A stretch of 64,000 nucleotides of DNA from Rhizobacter sp. (GCA_025350965.1 JANXWV010000084.1:1-64000), one strand, 5' to 3'. Positions 42,622 through 51,951 are shown, counted from the stretch's first letter. Numbers and translations are program-made. Notes: a model not told the origin generated them from the sequence alone.

Positions 42622-43080
42622 ATGAGCTTGCTTGATTCGGTGATCGGTGCGTTGGCCAACAGCCAGCCCGGTGTTCAACCTCCTGCGGCCGGTGCCACGC
42701 AGGGCACGGCCGGCTCGGTGTTGCTGGGCACGGTGATCTCGATGCTGGCCAACGGGCAGCACCCGCAAGGTGCAGGCGTGGGCGGCCTGGGCGACCTGAT
42801 CGGGCGCTTCACGCAGGGCGGCATGGGCGATGTGATCGGCTCGTGGATCGGCCACGGCGAGAACGCGCCGATCTCGGGCGATCAGCTCTCCGGTGTGCTC
42901 GGGTCCGGCGTCATCGGCCAGATTGCCTCGCAGCTGGGCCTGACGCATGGTGAGGCAGCGGGGCAACTCTCGCAGATGCTGCCCGAGGTGATCAACAGGC
43001 TCACCCCCCATGGCGAGGCGCCGAGCGGTGGCCTGGGCGCGGTCGAAGACATCCTCGCGAAGCTGACGGCAGGCCGCTAG
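42622..43080 (+). CDS. YidB/DUF937-family protein
   Basis: 152 residues. SLLDSVIGALANSQPG, a Gly-rich centre, LGDLIGRFTQGGMGDVIGSW, then GHGENAPISGDQLSGVLGSG, IGQIASQLGLTHGEAAGQLS, QMLPEVINRLTPHG: the DUF937 pattern. Function unknown. ATG 42622 was chosen because GAGGAG sits 8 nt upstream; the GTG at 42616 is too close. It follows the MFS gene by 12 bp. Its stop overlaps the convergent methyltransferase stop. Confidence 0.85.
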   Translation: MSLLDSVIGALANSQPGVQPPAAGATQGTAGSVLLGTVISMLANGQHPQGAGVGGLGDLIGRFTQGGMGDVIGSWIGHGENAPISGDQLSGVLGSGVIGQIASQLGLTHGEAAGQLSQMLPEVINRLTPHGEAPSGGLGAVEDILAKLTAGR

Positions 43081-44363
43081 CGGGGCGCGGCGTCCGGCGG
43101 GGGCTTGCGTGCCGAGCCCGCGACCAGGTCGAAGCGGAACAGCCGGCATTCGATGGGCCCGTTCCACATCGGCACGCGCCTCGATTCCTTCAACCGCATT
43201 GCGCTCGGCAGCTTCATGTCGGGGCTCAGCACATAGGCTGTCCAGCCTGCAGTGTGCTGCGTGTAGGCGCGCTTCCAGTGCGTGGCCAGGCGCGCGAAGA
43301 AGTCGTCGGGCAGTTCGCGGTTGTCGCCGCCGCCGGGGCCGATGTGGCGCTCGCGTGTTGCACCCGGGCCGGCCTTGCCTGCCACGTCGATGCGCTCGCC
43401 GTAGGGCGGGTTCATCACGAGCGTGCCGGGCAAGCTGTCGGGCAGCGCGGGGGCCGGCCGTTCGAGCGCATCGCCGCCGTTGAACTGGATCGCCGCTTCC
43501 ACGCCCGCGCGCTGCGCGTTGCGGCGCGCGAAGTCGACCATGCGGAATGACACGTCGCTGGCGTAGATCGGCACCGCGCTCGGGTGAATGCGCGATTGCG
43601 CGTGGCTGCGCAGGCGCTGCATCTCGGCGCGCAGCTCGTCGCTTGCGAAGGGCAGCAGGCGCTCGAACGCAAAGCGCCGGAGCAGCCCCGGCGCAATGCC
43701 GCAGGCGATCTGCGCCGCCTCGATGGCGATGGTGCCGGAGCCGCAGCACGGGTCGTGCAGCGCGCCGCCCGCCTCGGGCGTGCCGCGCCAGCCGGCCGCG
43801 GCCAGCATCGCCGCGGCGAGCGTTTCCTTCAGCGGCGCGTCGCCCTTGTCTTCACGCCATCCACGTTTGAAGAGCGACTCGCCGGAGCTGTCGACATACA
43901 GCGCTGCATCGTGTTCGCCGAGGTGCAGCACGAGCTGCAAGTCGGGCGAGCGCGTGTCCACGCTCGGGCGTTCGCCGGTGGCGTCGCGCAGCACGTCGCA
44001 CACTGCGTCCTTGATGCGCAGCGCGGCGAAGTTCAGGCTTTTGAGCGGGCTGCGGTGGGCCGTGGTGTCCACGCGCAAGGTGTGCTGCGGCGTGATCCAC
44101 TGGCCCCAGTCGACGGCACGTGCCAGCTCGTACAGGTCGTTCTCGACGCGGTACGACCCGTTCGTGACCTCGATGAGCACGCGCTGAGCGAGGCGGCTTT
44201 CCAGGTTCAGCGTCATCACCTCCAGCGGCTCGCCTTCCAGCGCCACGCCGCCGCGTTGCTGATGCACGCGAGCCTTCGGGAGGATGTGCTGCACCTCTTC
44301 GGCAAGAAGCTCTTCGACGCCGGCGGCGCAAGGCAGGAACAGGGGCAGCGGCATGCGGCGCAT
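43077..44363 (-). CDS. THUMP-domain rRNA (guanine-N2)-methyltransferase, RlmL-N-like
   Basis: 428 residues. An N-terminal THUMP region (about 5-165; FLPCAAGVEELLAEEVQHIL and SYRVENDLYELARAVDWGQW) is followed by a Rossmann methyltransferase: SAM motif ALHDPCCGSGTIAIEAAQIA, YASDVSFRMVDFARRNAQRA and catalytic motif TLVMNPPYGERI (NPPY). This matches the N-terminal half of RlmL/YcbY, which makes m2G2445 in 23S rRNA; the C-terminal RlmK half of the gammaproteobacterial fusion is absent. The start may be 44363 or ATG 44354. Confidence 0.9.
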   Translation of the reverse strand: MRRMPLPLFLPCAAGVEELLAEEVQHILPKARVHQQRGGVALEGEPLEVMTLNLESRLAQRVLIEVTNGSYRVENDLYELARAVDWGQWITPQHTLRVDTTAHRSPLKSLNFAALRIKDAVCDVLRDATGERPSVDTRSPDLQLVLHLGEHDAALYVDSSGESLFKRGWREDKGDAPLKETLAAAMLAAAGWRGTPEAGGALHDPCCGSGTIAIEAAQIACGIAPGLLRRFAFERLLPFASDELRAEMQRLRSHAQSRIHPSAVPIYASDVSFRMVDFARRNAQRAGVEAAIQFNGGDALERPAPALPDSLPGTLVMNPPYGERIDVAGKAGPGATRERHIGPGGGDNRELPDDFFARLATHWKRAYTQHTAGWTAYVLSPDMKLPSAMRLKESRRVPMWNGPIECRLFRFDLVAGSARKPPPDAAPR

Positions 44364-44470
44364 TCATGAAACAGGAGGGGCGATTGTCGGCGACGCACCG
44401 ACCGTCCTGCGAGCCGAGTCGAGTTGTCGGCGATCGGCGGGTGGCGCGTCACAACGCGCGTAGGCAGTAA

Positions 44471-44490
44471 AGCATAATGCTGCATTGCAG
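44471..44490. promoter_or_regulatory. Twin overlapping palindromes before the antitoxin gene
   Basis: AGCAT-A-ATGCT (44471-44481) and CTGCA-T-TGCAG (44480-44490) are perfect and share two bases. They contain a -10-like CATAAT (44473-44478) and lie 20-40 bp before the antitoxin ATG, where autoregulating RHH antitoxins bind. No good -35 seen. Confidence 0.5.
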
Positions 44491-44509
44491 TCGTCCCGGT
44501 TGACACCCC

Positions 44510-44770
44510 ATGCGAACCACCCTCGATCTACCGGAAGACTTGTTGCGCCGCGCCAAGATTGCCGCCGTGCAGCGCCGATCCACGCTGCGCGATCTCGTCG
44601 CGAGTGGCTTGCGCCGCGAATTGGCCGCGACCGAAGCGCCAAAGGGCCGGCCGGGTCTGCCGTCGATCCGGCTACCGGCCGATGCGCCGTTGCTGCGCAT
44701 GACCCCCGATGCGCTGAAGGCGGCGCTGGCCGATGCCGAAGCTGCCGATGACGCGCGCTTCTCTGGTTGA
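44510..44770 (+). CDS. Ribbon-helix-helix antitoxin (VapB-like)
   Basis: 86 residues. The N-terminal RHH domain reads MRTTLDLPEDLLRRAKIAAV and STLRDLVASGLRRELAATEA; the C-terminal tail (LPSIRLPADAPLLRMTPDAL) would wrap the toxin. It overlaps the PIN toxin gene downstream by 23 bp (with ATG 44748), usual for a TA operon. Palindromes upstream suggest autoregulation. Confidence 0.87.
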   Translation: MRTTLDLPEDLLRRAKIAAVQRRSTLRDLVASGLRRELAATEAPKGRPGLPSIRLPADAPLLRMTPDALKAALADAEAADDARFSG

Positions 44771-45188
44771 CGTGAACGTGCTGCTGCCGGTGCTGTTGCC
44801 GCAGCACCCGGCGCACGAAGCGGCGCACGCCTGGTTGACGAGGCGCCCCATCGACGCGGTGGCCTGCTGGGCTTGGCCCACGCAACTCGGCATGCTGCGC
44901 CTGCTCAGCCAGCCGCGTGTCATGGGAAGCGCCGCGCTTGCACCTGCACGCGCGCTGCAGACCTGGGATCAGTTGGTTGCCGCGACCGACCTGCAACAGA
45001 TTGCCGATACGCCGCCCGCGCACGCCGAGCACCTGCGCTCGCTGGTCGCCGGTCGGGCCACCAGCCCGAACCTGTGGACCGATGCATGGTTGGCAGCGCT
45101 GGCCTTGTCGCTGGATTGCGAGATGGTGAGTTTTGATCGCGGTTTCCGGTCCTTCGCGGGCTTGCAGTTGACCTTGCTGCAAGCCTGA
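44748..45188 (+). CDS. PIN-domain toxin (VapC-like)
   Basis: 146 residues. SLVDVNVLLPVLLPQHPAHE at the N-terminus carries the first acidic residue of the PIN site; NLWTDAWLAALALSLDCEMV and SFDRGFRSFAGLQLTLL near the end hold the others. ATG 44748 was preferred over 44733 because family members begin a few residues before the LVDVN strand. Expected ribonuclease held by the upstream antitoxin. Confidence 0.87.
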   Translation: MTRASLVDVNVLLPVLLPQHPAHEAAHAWLTRRPIDAVACWAWPTQLGMLRLLSQPRVMGSAALAPARALQTWDQLVAATDLQQIADTPPAHAEHLRSLVAGRATSPNLWTDAWLAALALSLDCEMVSFDRGFRSFAGLQLTLLQA

Positions 45189-45224
45189 CGGCGCGACCGC
45201 CGCGCACCCCCGCGCCCTGCTTGG

Positions 45225-46769
45225 CTACATCGCCTTGCGAAGTTGCGTCGGCGCGATCTTCAGCGCGTCGCGGTACTTGGCCACCGTGCGCCGCGCGACC
45301 TGGATGCCTTGCTCGTCGAGCATCTGCGAAATCTGGCTGTCCGAGAGCGGCTTGGCCGGGTCTTCGGCGGCGACGATCTGCTTGATGAGCGCGCGCACGG
45401 CCGTGCTCGACGCGTTGCCGCCGGCCTCGGTGTTCAGCGACGAGCCGAAGAAGTACTTCAGCTCGAAGGTGCCGAACGGCGTGCTCATGTACTTGGCAGT
45501 CGTCACGCGCGAGATGGTCGATTCGTGCAGGCCGAGTTCATCGGCGATCTCGCGCAGCACCAGCGGCTTCATTGCGATGGCGCCGTGGCTGAAGAAGTTC
45601 TTCTGCCGCTCGACGATGGCCTGCGACACGCGCTGGATGGTGTCGAAGCGCTGCAAGATGTTCTTCATGAACCAGCGCGCTTCCTGCAGCCGCGAGTTCA
45701 GGCCCGGCCCCGCGCCGTTCAGGCTGTTCGAGCCGCGCTGCTGGCGGATCGCGTTCGCGTACAGGTCGTTGATGCGCAGCTTGGGCATCACATCGGGGTT
45801 GAGCACCACCTTCCAGCCGCGACCGGCCTTCTGCACGAACACGTCGGGGATGATGATGTTGGCCTCGGCCCGCGCGAACTGGCGGCCCGGCTTGGGCTCC
45901 AGCGCCTTGATGAGCGCCTGCGCCTCGCGCAGCAGGTCTTCATCGGCGCCGGTCGCGGCCATCAGCTTCTTCAGGTCGCGCCGTGCCAGCAGTTCGAGGT
46001 GCGACTTGCACACGATGATCGCGATCATCTGCGCCTCGCAACGCGGCTGGTTGCGCAGTTGCAGCGTCAGGCACTCGGCCAGGTCGCTCGCGCCCACGCC
46101 GGTGGGCTCCATGCTCTGCAGCCAGCGCAGGCCGCATTGCAGCCGCGCGAGCAGGTCTTCGCGGGCGTCTTCGCTGGCGTTGCCGGCAAGTTGATCGACG
46201 ATCTCCTGCAGCGTCCCGTCGAGGTAGCCGTCGTCGTTCAGCGACTCGATCAGCACCATCACCGCCGCGGCGTCCGCTGCGGCCAGGCGCATGCTGGAGA
46301 GCTGCTCGCGCAAATGGTCCTGCAGGCTGATGACGGGCGTGTCGCGCTCCGAGCCGTCGAAGTCGTCGGAGTCGTTGTTCGTGCTGCTCTTGCCGGGGGA
46401 TTCGCGAATGCCGTCGAAGTCTTCGCGCTCGGTGCCGTTCTCCCAGTCGTCGCGCTCGGTGGTACCGAACTCGGCGGCGCCATCGAGCGGGGCCGCGGCC
46501 TCGCCTTCGTCGCTGCCGGTGCTGGTGTTCTCGGAAGCGCGCTCGGTCTCGCGCTCACCGGCGCGCTCGGCCGGCGTCGAGCGGTCGGCGAGCGGCTCGA
46601 ACGCCGAGCTCGCGTCTTCTTCGACGTCGAGGAACGGGTTCTGTTCCAGCATCTGCTCGACCTCCTGGTGGAGTTCGAGCGTGGAGAGCTGCAGCAGCCG
46701 GATCGACTGCTGAAGCTGCGGCGTCAGCGCCAGATGCTGGGACAGCCTGAATTGGAGCGTAGGTTTCAT
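45225..46769 (-). CDS. rpoN: RNA polymerase sigma-54 factor
   Basis: 514 residues. Region I KPTLQFRLSQHLALTPQLQQ and SIRLLQLSTLELHQEVEQML, an acidic region II (about 50-150), the core-binding part, the helix-turn-helix (LREIADELGLHESTISRVTT) and the RpoN box ARRTVAKYRDAL near the C-terminus. It directs transcription from -24/-12 promoters with enhancer-binding activators. It follows lptB by 8 bp on the minus strand as in many Burkholderiales. The usual downstream hibernation factor gene is not present here; a toxin-antitoxin pair lies there instead. Confidence 0.97.
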   Translation of the reverse strand: MKPTLQFRLSQHLALTPQLQQSIRLLQLSTLELHQEVEQMLEQNPFLDVEEDASSAFEPLADRSTPAERAGERETERASENTSTGSDEGEAAAPLDGAAEFGTTERDDWENGTEREDFDGIRESPGKSSTNNDSDDFDGSERDTPVISLQDHLREQLSSMRLAAADAAAVMVLIESLNDDGYLDGTLQEIVDQLAGNASEDAREDLLARLQCGLRWLQSMEPTGVGASDLAECLTLQLRNQPRCEAQMIAIIVCKSHLELLARRDLKKLMAATGADEDLLREAQALIKALEPKPGRQFARAEANIIIPDVFVQKAGRGWKVVLNPDVMPKLRINDLYANAIRQQRGSNSLNGAGPGLNSRLQEARWFMKNILQRFDTIQRVSQAIVERQKNFFSHGAIAMKPLVLREIADELGLHESTISRVTTAKYMSTPFGTFELKYFFGSSLNTEAGGNASSTAVRALIKQIVAAEDPAKPLSDSQISQMLDEQGIQVARRTVAKYRDALKIAPTQLRKAM

Positions 46770-46777
46770 GGGCAGAC

Positions 46778-47569
46778 CTACATTCGGAAGTTCTCGCCGA
46801 GGTAGACCTTGCGCACGTCGGCGTTGTCCACGATCTCGGTCGGCGTTCCTTCGGCGAGCACGCGGCCTTCGCTGATGATGTAGGCGCGGTCGCAGATGCC
46901 CAGCGTTTCGCGCACGTTGTGGTCGGTGATCAGCACGCCGATCCCGCGGCTCTTCAGGAAACCGATGATGCGCTGGATCTCGATCACGGCAATCGGGTCC
47001 ACGCCCGCGAACGGCTCGTCGAGCAGGATGAAGCGCGGCTGCGTGGCCAGCGCGCGCGCGATCTCCACGCGCCTGCGCTCACCGCCCGACAACGCGGCTG
47101 CGGGCGAGCGCCGCAGCTTGTCGATCGACAGGTCGTGGAGCAGGCCGTCGAGCAGCTGCTCGATCTGCACTGAGGGCAACGCGCGGCCGTCTGGGCCGAT
47201 CTGCAGCTCAAGCACCGCGCGGATGTTCTCTTCCACGTTGAGCTTGCGAAAGATCGATGCTTCCTGCGGCAGGTACGACAGGCCCAGGCGCGAGCGCTGG
47301 TGGATCGGCAGCCGCTCGGCGCGCCGGCCTTCGATGGTGATCTGCCCGGCGTCACAGCGCACCAGGCCGACGATCATGTAGAAGCTGGTCGTCTTGCCCG
47401 CACCGTTCGGCCCGAGCAGGCCCACCACCTCGCCGCCGCGGACCGCGAGGTGCACCTCTTTCACCACCATGCGCGCGCCAAACGACTTGCGCAGGCCGGT
47501 GGCTTCGAGCGCGTGCGTGGGGGCCGTCAGCGGTGCGCCGGCGGGGTCGGCTTCAAGGACGGCGTTCAC
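46778..47569 (-). CDS. lptB: LPS export ABC transporter ATP-binding protein
   Basis: 263 residues. Walker [22 protein letters not shown]-loop [20 protein letters not shown], signature [20 protein letters not shown], Walker [21 protein letters not shown] and switch His in [20 protein letters not shown]. LptB powers LPS extraction through LptFG and LptC. A 24-residue N-terminal extension precedes the usual start. ATG 47569 overlaps the lptA stop by 4 bp, so the two are co-translated. Confidence 0.97.
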   Translation of the reverse strand: MNAVLEADPAGAPLTAPTHALEATGLRKSFGARMVVKEVHLAVRGGEVVGLLGPNGAGKTTSFYMIVGLVRCDAGQITIEGRRAERLPIHQRSRLGLSYLPQEASIFRKLNVEENIRAVLELQIGPDGRALPSVQIEQLLDGLLHDLSIDKLRRSPAAALSGGERRRVEIARALATQPRFILLDEPFAGVDPIAVIEIQRIIGFLKSRGIGVLITDHNVRETLGICDRAYIISEGRVLAEGTPTEIVDNADVRKVYLGENFRM

Positions 47570-48249
47570 CGCTTTTCGCCGGGTTTGTCGCCCGCCTTGT
47601 CACCCGATTTCGGCAAGGTTCCGAGCGCCGGGCTGGGCTTGAGCACCGGCGTGCCGGGCTGCCCCTGCTGCGCTGCCTCGGCGGCCGCTTCGGTGCCCTC
47701 GCGCGGCGTGAGCACGGCGCGCACGCGCCCGCCCGGGTTGGCGGCCGTCGAGGCCGCGCCGCCGGACACGCTGAAGACCTCGGTCGTGCTGTCGTACGTG
47801 ACGAGGTTGCCGTTGATCTCGTCAGCCACGGTCGCACCTCGCAGGCGGCGCACCGCGGCATTGGTGATGAAGCGGATCTGGTCCGCGCGGCCGTCGTATT
47901 CCAGCCGGTCGGCCTCGCCGGTGATGAATTCGTCGACGCCGTCGCGCTTCTGGCGAAACGTGGCGGGCTTGCCCGGCGCGCCGAACGCGACGGCGGTGTC
48001 GTAGCCGCCGGTCGTCTGGCGCACCTCGATGCGCGAGGCGCGGATGACCATCGTGCCCTTGCTCACCACCACATTGCCGGTGAAGGTGACGACCTGGTTC
48101 TGCAGGTCGACCCGGCCGGTCTGGTCAGCCTCGACGTTCAGCGGCTTGAGCCGGTCACCGCGCTCGGCGTGGGCCGTGCCCCCGGCCGCCATGCAGGCGA
48201 TGGCCGCCGTAAGAAGGGCGGCGGGAAGGCGGTGGGTGGTTGGCGGCAT
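47566..48249 (-). CDS. lptA: LPS transport periplasmic protein LptA
   Basis: 227 residues. Signal peptide ending GTAHAER, then the OstA/LptA repeats: [60 protein letters not shown] and the C-terminal Pro/Lys-rich tail. It bridges LPS across the periplasm. Upstream on the same strand is a YeeE-like gene rather than the expected lptC and kdsC, so lptA heads a shortened lpt block here. Confidence 0.94.
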   Translation of the reverse strand: MPPTTHRLPAALLTAAIACMAAGGTAHAERGDRLKPLNVEADQTGRVDLQNQVVTFTGNVVVSKGTMVIRASRIEVRQTTGGYDTAVAFGAPGKPATFRQKRDGVDEFITGEADRLEYDGRADQIRFITNAAVRRLRGATVADEINGNLVTYDSTTEVFSVSGGAASTAANPGGRVRAVLTPREGTEAAAEAAQQGQPGTPVLKPSPALGTLPKSGDKAGDKPGEKR

Positions 48250-48347
48250 AGGGGCACGGAAATTGCATACGAGTCTAACCGCAGCGCCGTGCAGCGCGGC
48301 CGGCGTTGCGGCCCGGCCCGGCCCCCACCTTTCGGCCTTTCAGCCTC

Positions 48348-49322
48348 TCAACGCTTGGCCCGGGCGCTGCTCAGCGAGATCGCCAGCGCGATGGTCGCGC
48401 CCATGCTCGCGAACGCGATCCACGCATACGGCCGCAGCAACGGAATGCCGACCAGGATGAGCCCGTCGTTCGAGCCCGGGATCAGCAGGCTGCCCATTCC
48501 CATCAACGCGCCGCCGCCGAAGCAGCGCGCCACCGCGGCTGCCGTGGGCAGGGTGCGCTGCCAGCGGCCGGCGCTGAAGCCGCCGACCATCGCGCCGGCC
48601 AGCAGCGCGCCGAGCAACACGCCGCGCCCGCCGAGGCTCGCGGCCATGCCGCGCGCCAGGTCGGCGAGCACATCGGTGTAGGCCCAGCGGCCGGCGAGCA
48701 GCCATGTGGCCACGAACGTGATGCCGATGACGATGGTGGCGGCATGCGGCGCCCAGACCTTCGCGTGCAAGAGGCGCACCCCCGAGCGCGCGCCGCCACG
48801 ATGAGCCGCGTGCAGGGGCGGCACGGTGCGCCACAGCGCATAGGCCACGAACAGCGGCGCGGCCAGGGCGGTCGCAGTGAACAAGGGTGATGCCGCTTCG
48901 AGCCGCGCCGGCGGCGTGATCGCGAACCACCGGTGCATCGCCACGAGGCAGCCCGCGAAGAAGCCGAGCGGCGTGAACACATAGGCCCACTCACCCGAGC
49001 CGAGCCGCGCGATGGCGCCGAAGACGCAGGCCCGGTTCAGCCACGCACCGGCGCCGAGCAAAGCGCCTCCGGCGAGCGTGCCGGCGTCGACCGCGAAACC
49101 TGCCGGCATGCTGCCAGCCACACCCAGAACGGCGGCCAGCACGAGCCCGCCGGCAACCCACAGCGAGGCCTCGGCCATTGCGAGCAGCCGGCGGGCGCTG
49201 CGCTGCGTCAGCAGCTCGTCGACGGCGGCCACGGTGCACGTGCCGCCGCGCTGGATCGCGAAGCCCATCGCGCCGACGCACAGCGCGCTGGCGGCCCACA
49301 CCGGCCAGGGCATCGACGTCAT
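48348..49322 (-). CDS. YeeE/YedE-family membrane transporter
   Basis: 324 residues with about nine hydrophobic helices. Conserved Cys-containing segments GFAIQRGGTCTVAAVDELL (about 20-38) and AGAWLNRACVFGAIARLGSG (about 90-110), plus FSAGRWQRTLPTAAAVARCF and MGMGSLLIPGSNDGLILVGI, match the YeeE/YedE sulfur-transport family (thiosulfate-type import). ATG overlaps the stop of the disulfide oxidoreductase gene by 4 bp, hinting at a shared thiol/sulfur-related role (inference). Confidence 0.85.
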   Translation of the reverse strand: MTSMPWPVWAASALCVGAMGFAIQRGGTCTVAAVDELLTQRSARRLLAMAEASLWVAGGLVLAAVLGVAGSMPAGFAVDAGTLAGGALLGAGAWLNRACVFGAIARLGSGEWAYVFTPLGFFAGCLVAMHRWFAITPPARLEAASPLFTATALAAPLFVAYALWRTVPPLHAAHRGGARSGVRLLHAKVWAPHAATIVIGITFVATWLLAGRWAYTDVLADLARGMAASLGGRGVLLGALLAGAMVGGFSAGRWQRTLPTAAAVARCFGGGALMGMGSLLIPGSNDGLILVGIPLLRPYAWIAFASMGATIALAISLSSARAKR

Positions 49323-50737
49323 GGCGCAGGCGTTGGCAGCAGCGGCCGCAGTTCGCCGAGCAGCGTCGGGATCAGTTCGCTGACGGTCGGGTGGATGTGC
49401 ACCGCATGCTGCACGCTGCGGTACGACAAGCCGCCGGCCATCGCCGTGAGCAGCACGTGCACCGCTTCGTCGGCCTCGATGCCGAGCAGCGTGGCGCCGA
49501 GGATGCGTTCGGTCCCCGCATCGACCAGCACCTTCATGAAGCCCTGCGTTTCGCTGCGCTCGCGGGCGCGGCCGACGCGCGTCATCGGCATCACGGCCAC
49601 CAGCGCCGGCCGGCCGCTGGCGCGCACCTCGGCTTCGCTCATGCCGACGCGGCCGAGCGGCGGGTCGGTGAACAAAGCATATGCGGGGATGCGGTCGCTC
49701 ACGCGGCGCGTGCCGCCGTCGAGCAGGTTGGCGGCGACGATCTCGAAGTCGTTGTACGCCGTGTGAGTGAAAGCGCCTTTGCCGTTCACGTCGCCGAGCG
49801 CCCAGATTCCGGGCACGTTGGTGCGCAGCTCGTCGTCCACCGTGATGAAGCCGCGCGCGTCGGTGGCCACGCCTGCCAGGTCGAGGCCGAGGTCGCGTGT
49901 GTTCGGCCGCCGGCCCACGGCCGCGAGCAGGTGGCTTGCGCGCACCTGGTGCGCTGCGCCCTGCGCGGTGAACGTCACGCGAACGCCGTCACTTGCGTTG
50001 CCGCCATCCCGCGCAACCTGCGCGCCGCGCACGCCGAGCAGGCACTCGATGCCCTCGCGCTCCAGCATCGCCCGCACTTCGGCCGATACCTCCGGGTCTT
50101 CGCGTGCGATCAAGCGCTCTGCCACTTCGAGCACGGTCACGCGCGCGCCGAAGCGGCGGAACATCTGCGCGAACTCCAGGCCGATGTAGCTGCCGCCCGC
50201 GATCAACAGGTGCTCGGGCAACTCGTTCAAGCCCATGATCGACGTGTTCGTGAGCACGGGCACCGTGTCGATGCCCGGCCAGTCGGGCAACACGGCCTGG
50301 CCGCCGACGTTGACGAACACTTGCGGCGCGGTCAGCGTGCGGCCGTTCACGTCGACCGCATGGGGCGCGGTGAAGCGTGCCGGCCCGCGCACGAGTTCGA
50401 GCCCGGCCGTGCCTTGCAGCCAGCTCGTCAGGCCCTTGATCGATTGCGCCACGATGCGGTTCTTGCGTTCCATCACGGCTGCGAAGTCCACGCTGATGTC
50501 AGCGCCGCCCGTGCCACCGAGGTTCACGCCGAACTCGGCCGCGCGCCGCGCCATGTGCGCCACGCGCGCACTGGCGACCAGCGCCTTGGTCGGCGTGCAG
50601 CCGTCGTTCAGGCAGGTGCCGCCGAGGTGTTCTCGCTCGATCAGCGCCACGCGTTGGCCGGCCTTCGCCAGCCGTACCGCGAGGAAGGGGCCGGCCTGGC
50701 CGCTGCCGATGATCAGAGCGTCGTGGGTGGTGTTCAT
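49319..50737 (-). CDS. FAD-dependent disulfide oxidoreductase (mercuric/dihydrolipoamide reductase-like)
   Basis: 472 residues, class I pyridine nucleotide-disulfide oxidoreductase. FAD motif DALIIGSGQAGPFLAVRLAK, redox pair GGTCLNDGCTPTKALVAS (CxxxxC), NAD motif HLLIAGGSYIGLEFAQMFRR, second FAD contact VPGIWALGDVNGKGAFTHTA, and the dimer-interface end HAVHIHPTVSELIPTLL with the active-site His. Mercuric-reductase-specific C-terminal cysteines are absent, so the substrate is something else, possibly a low-molecular thiol. Coupled by overlap to the YeeE-like gene downstream. Confidence 0.9.
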   Translation of the reverse strand: MNTTHDALIIGSGQAGPFLAVRLAKAGQRVALIEREHLGGTCLNDGCTPTKALVASARVAHMARRAAEFGVNLGGTGGADISVDFAAVMERKNRIVAQSIKGLTSWLQGTAGLELVRGPARFTAPHAVDVNGRTLTAPQVFVNVGGQAVLPDWPGIDTVPVLTNTSIMGLNELPEHLLIAGGSYIGLEFAQMFRRFGARVTVLEVAERLIAREDPEVSAEVRAMLEREGIECLLGVRGAQVARDGGNASDGVRVTFTAQGAAHQVRASHLLAAVGRRPNTRDLGLDLAGVATDARGFITVDDELRTNVPGIWALGDVNGKGAFTHTAYNDFEIVAANLLDGGTRRVSDRIPAYALFTDPPLGRVGMSEAEVRASGRPALVAVMPMTRVGRARERSETQGFMKVLVDAGTERILGATLLGIEADEAVHVLLTAMAGGLSYRSVQHAVHIHPTVSELIPTLLGELRPLLPTPAP

Positions 50738-50775
50738 GAGGCTTCCCGTGGTCGAGGCGCGTCGAGCATGCCACT

Positions 50776-51951
50776 TCAAGCGGGTTCGTTCGCGGGCTGG
50801 ATCACGTGTTCGATCACGCCTTCGATCGGGTCGGTGGGCGCCTGCCACGGCGCGCGTTCGATCATCCGCTGCGTGTCGGTGTAGCCGGCATGGCGCCGTG
50901 CGGCCACGCCGGCGGGCGTGAAGTCGATGTCCTTGGTGTGGTCTTCACCTTCGAGGCGCGGCGCGACCAGGTGCGCCACGTGCATCGTGGTGCCGCAGCC
51001 CCATGCAGCGAGCTCCCTCACATGCGCATCGGCCTGCTTGCTCGCGGGCAGTTGCTTCGCGAGTTCGCGGATCACGTGGCGCAGCCGGTGGATCTGCTTT
51101 TGCCGCACGATGTGGCTGTCGGCCCGGCTCGCGAATTGAATGTCTTTCTGCCGGCCCATCACCTGCCAGATCGACTCGGGTTCCGGCCCCGCCTGGTGCC
51201 ACACGTTCACCGCGAAGATCAACGCGTTGCGGCGCGGGTTGTCGTCGAGCACGGCCTCGATGGGCGTGTTCGAGTAGATGCCGCCGTCCCAGTACGGCTC
51301 GCCGTCGATGCGCACGGCCGGGAACGCCGGCGGCAGCGCGCCGGAGGCCATCACGTGCTCGACGCAGAGCGTCTCGTCGCGGCTGTCGAAGTAGCGCATC
51401 TCGCCGCTGCACGCATTGACCGCGCCCACCGTCAGGCGTGTGGCGCTGGCTGCCAGCGAGCTGAAGTCGACCAGCTCGCCCAAGGTGCGGCGCAGCGGCT
51501 CGGTGCTGTAGTACGCGGCCGACTCCACGCCCACATTGGCACGTGCCCCGCGCAGGGCCGCCATGTTCGGCTCGAAGAACGCGGGAATGCCACGCAGCAC
51601 CGTCGTCATGTTGACCATGAGGTTGCCCATGCCGAGCCAGTCGAGCGGGCCGGCACGGCTGGCGGGCTGCTCCACGTGGTGCCAGAACGCGTTCAGCCGC
51701 GCCATCCGCTCGCTCGGCGGGTTGCCGGCGATCAGCGCAGCGTTGATGGCGCCGATGGAGGTTCCGATGACCCAGTCGGGCTCGATGCCGGCGTCGTGCA
51801 ACGCCTCATACACGCCCACTTGATACGCACCGAGCGCGCCGCCGCCCTGCAGCACCAGCACCACCTGGCCGGGCAGGCCGTGCGGGCCGCCCGTTGATGC
51901 AGTGGTGCGCGTTGGCTTGGCAGCAGTTCGTGGGGTGTGGGTGGGGGTCAT
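50776..51951 (-). CDS. Patatin-like phospholipase
   Basis: 391 residues. Patatin features: oxyanion loop VLVLQGGGALGAYQVGVYEA, nucleophile Ser in WVIGTSIGAINAALIAG and catalytic Asp in YWDGGIYSNTPIEAVLDD. The C-terminal part (about 270-390; ASRADSHIVRQKQIHRLRHV, PRLEGEDHTKDIDFTPAGVA) matches the DUF3734 extension found in such proteins. Cytosolic, with no signal peptide. Acts on acyl lipids; possibly linked to polyhydroxybutyrate or membrane-lipid turnover given the nearby bdhA-like gene (inference). Confidence 0.9.
   Translation of the reverse strand: MTPTHTPRTAAKPTRTTASTGGPHGLPGQVVLVLQGGGALGAYQVGVYEALHDAGIEPDWVIGTSIGAINAALIAGNPPSERMARLNAFWHHVEQPASRAGPLDWLGMGNLMVNMTTVLRGIPAFFEPNMAALRGARANVGVESAAYYSTEPLRRTLGELVDFSSLAASATRLTVGAVNACSGEMRYFDSRDETLCVEHVMASGALPPAFPAVRIDGEPYWDGGIYSNTPIEAVLDDNPRRNALIFAVNVWHQAGPEPESIWQVMGRQKDIQFASRADSHIVRQKQIHRLRHVIRELAKQLPASKQADAHVRELAAWGCGTTMHVAHLVAPRLEGEDHTKDIDFTPAGVAARRHAGYTDTQRMIERAPWQAPTDPIEGVIEHVIQPANEPA

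Noticed and set aside
49319-50737. Mercuric reductase (merA)
   Set aside because: Redox CxxxxC is present, but the N-terminal metal-binding domain and the C-terminal Cys pair are missing, and there are no mer genes nearby.
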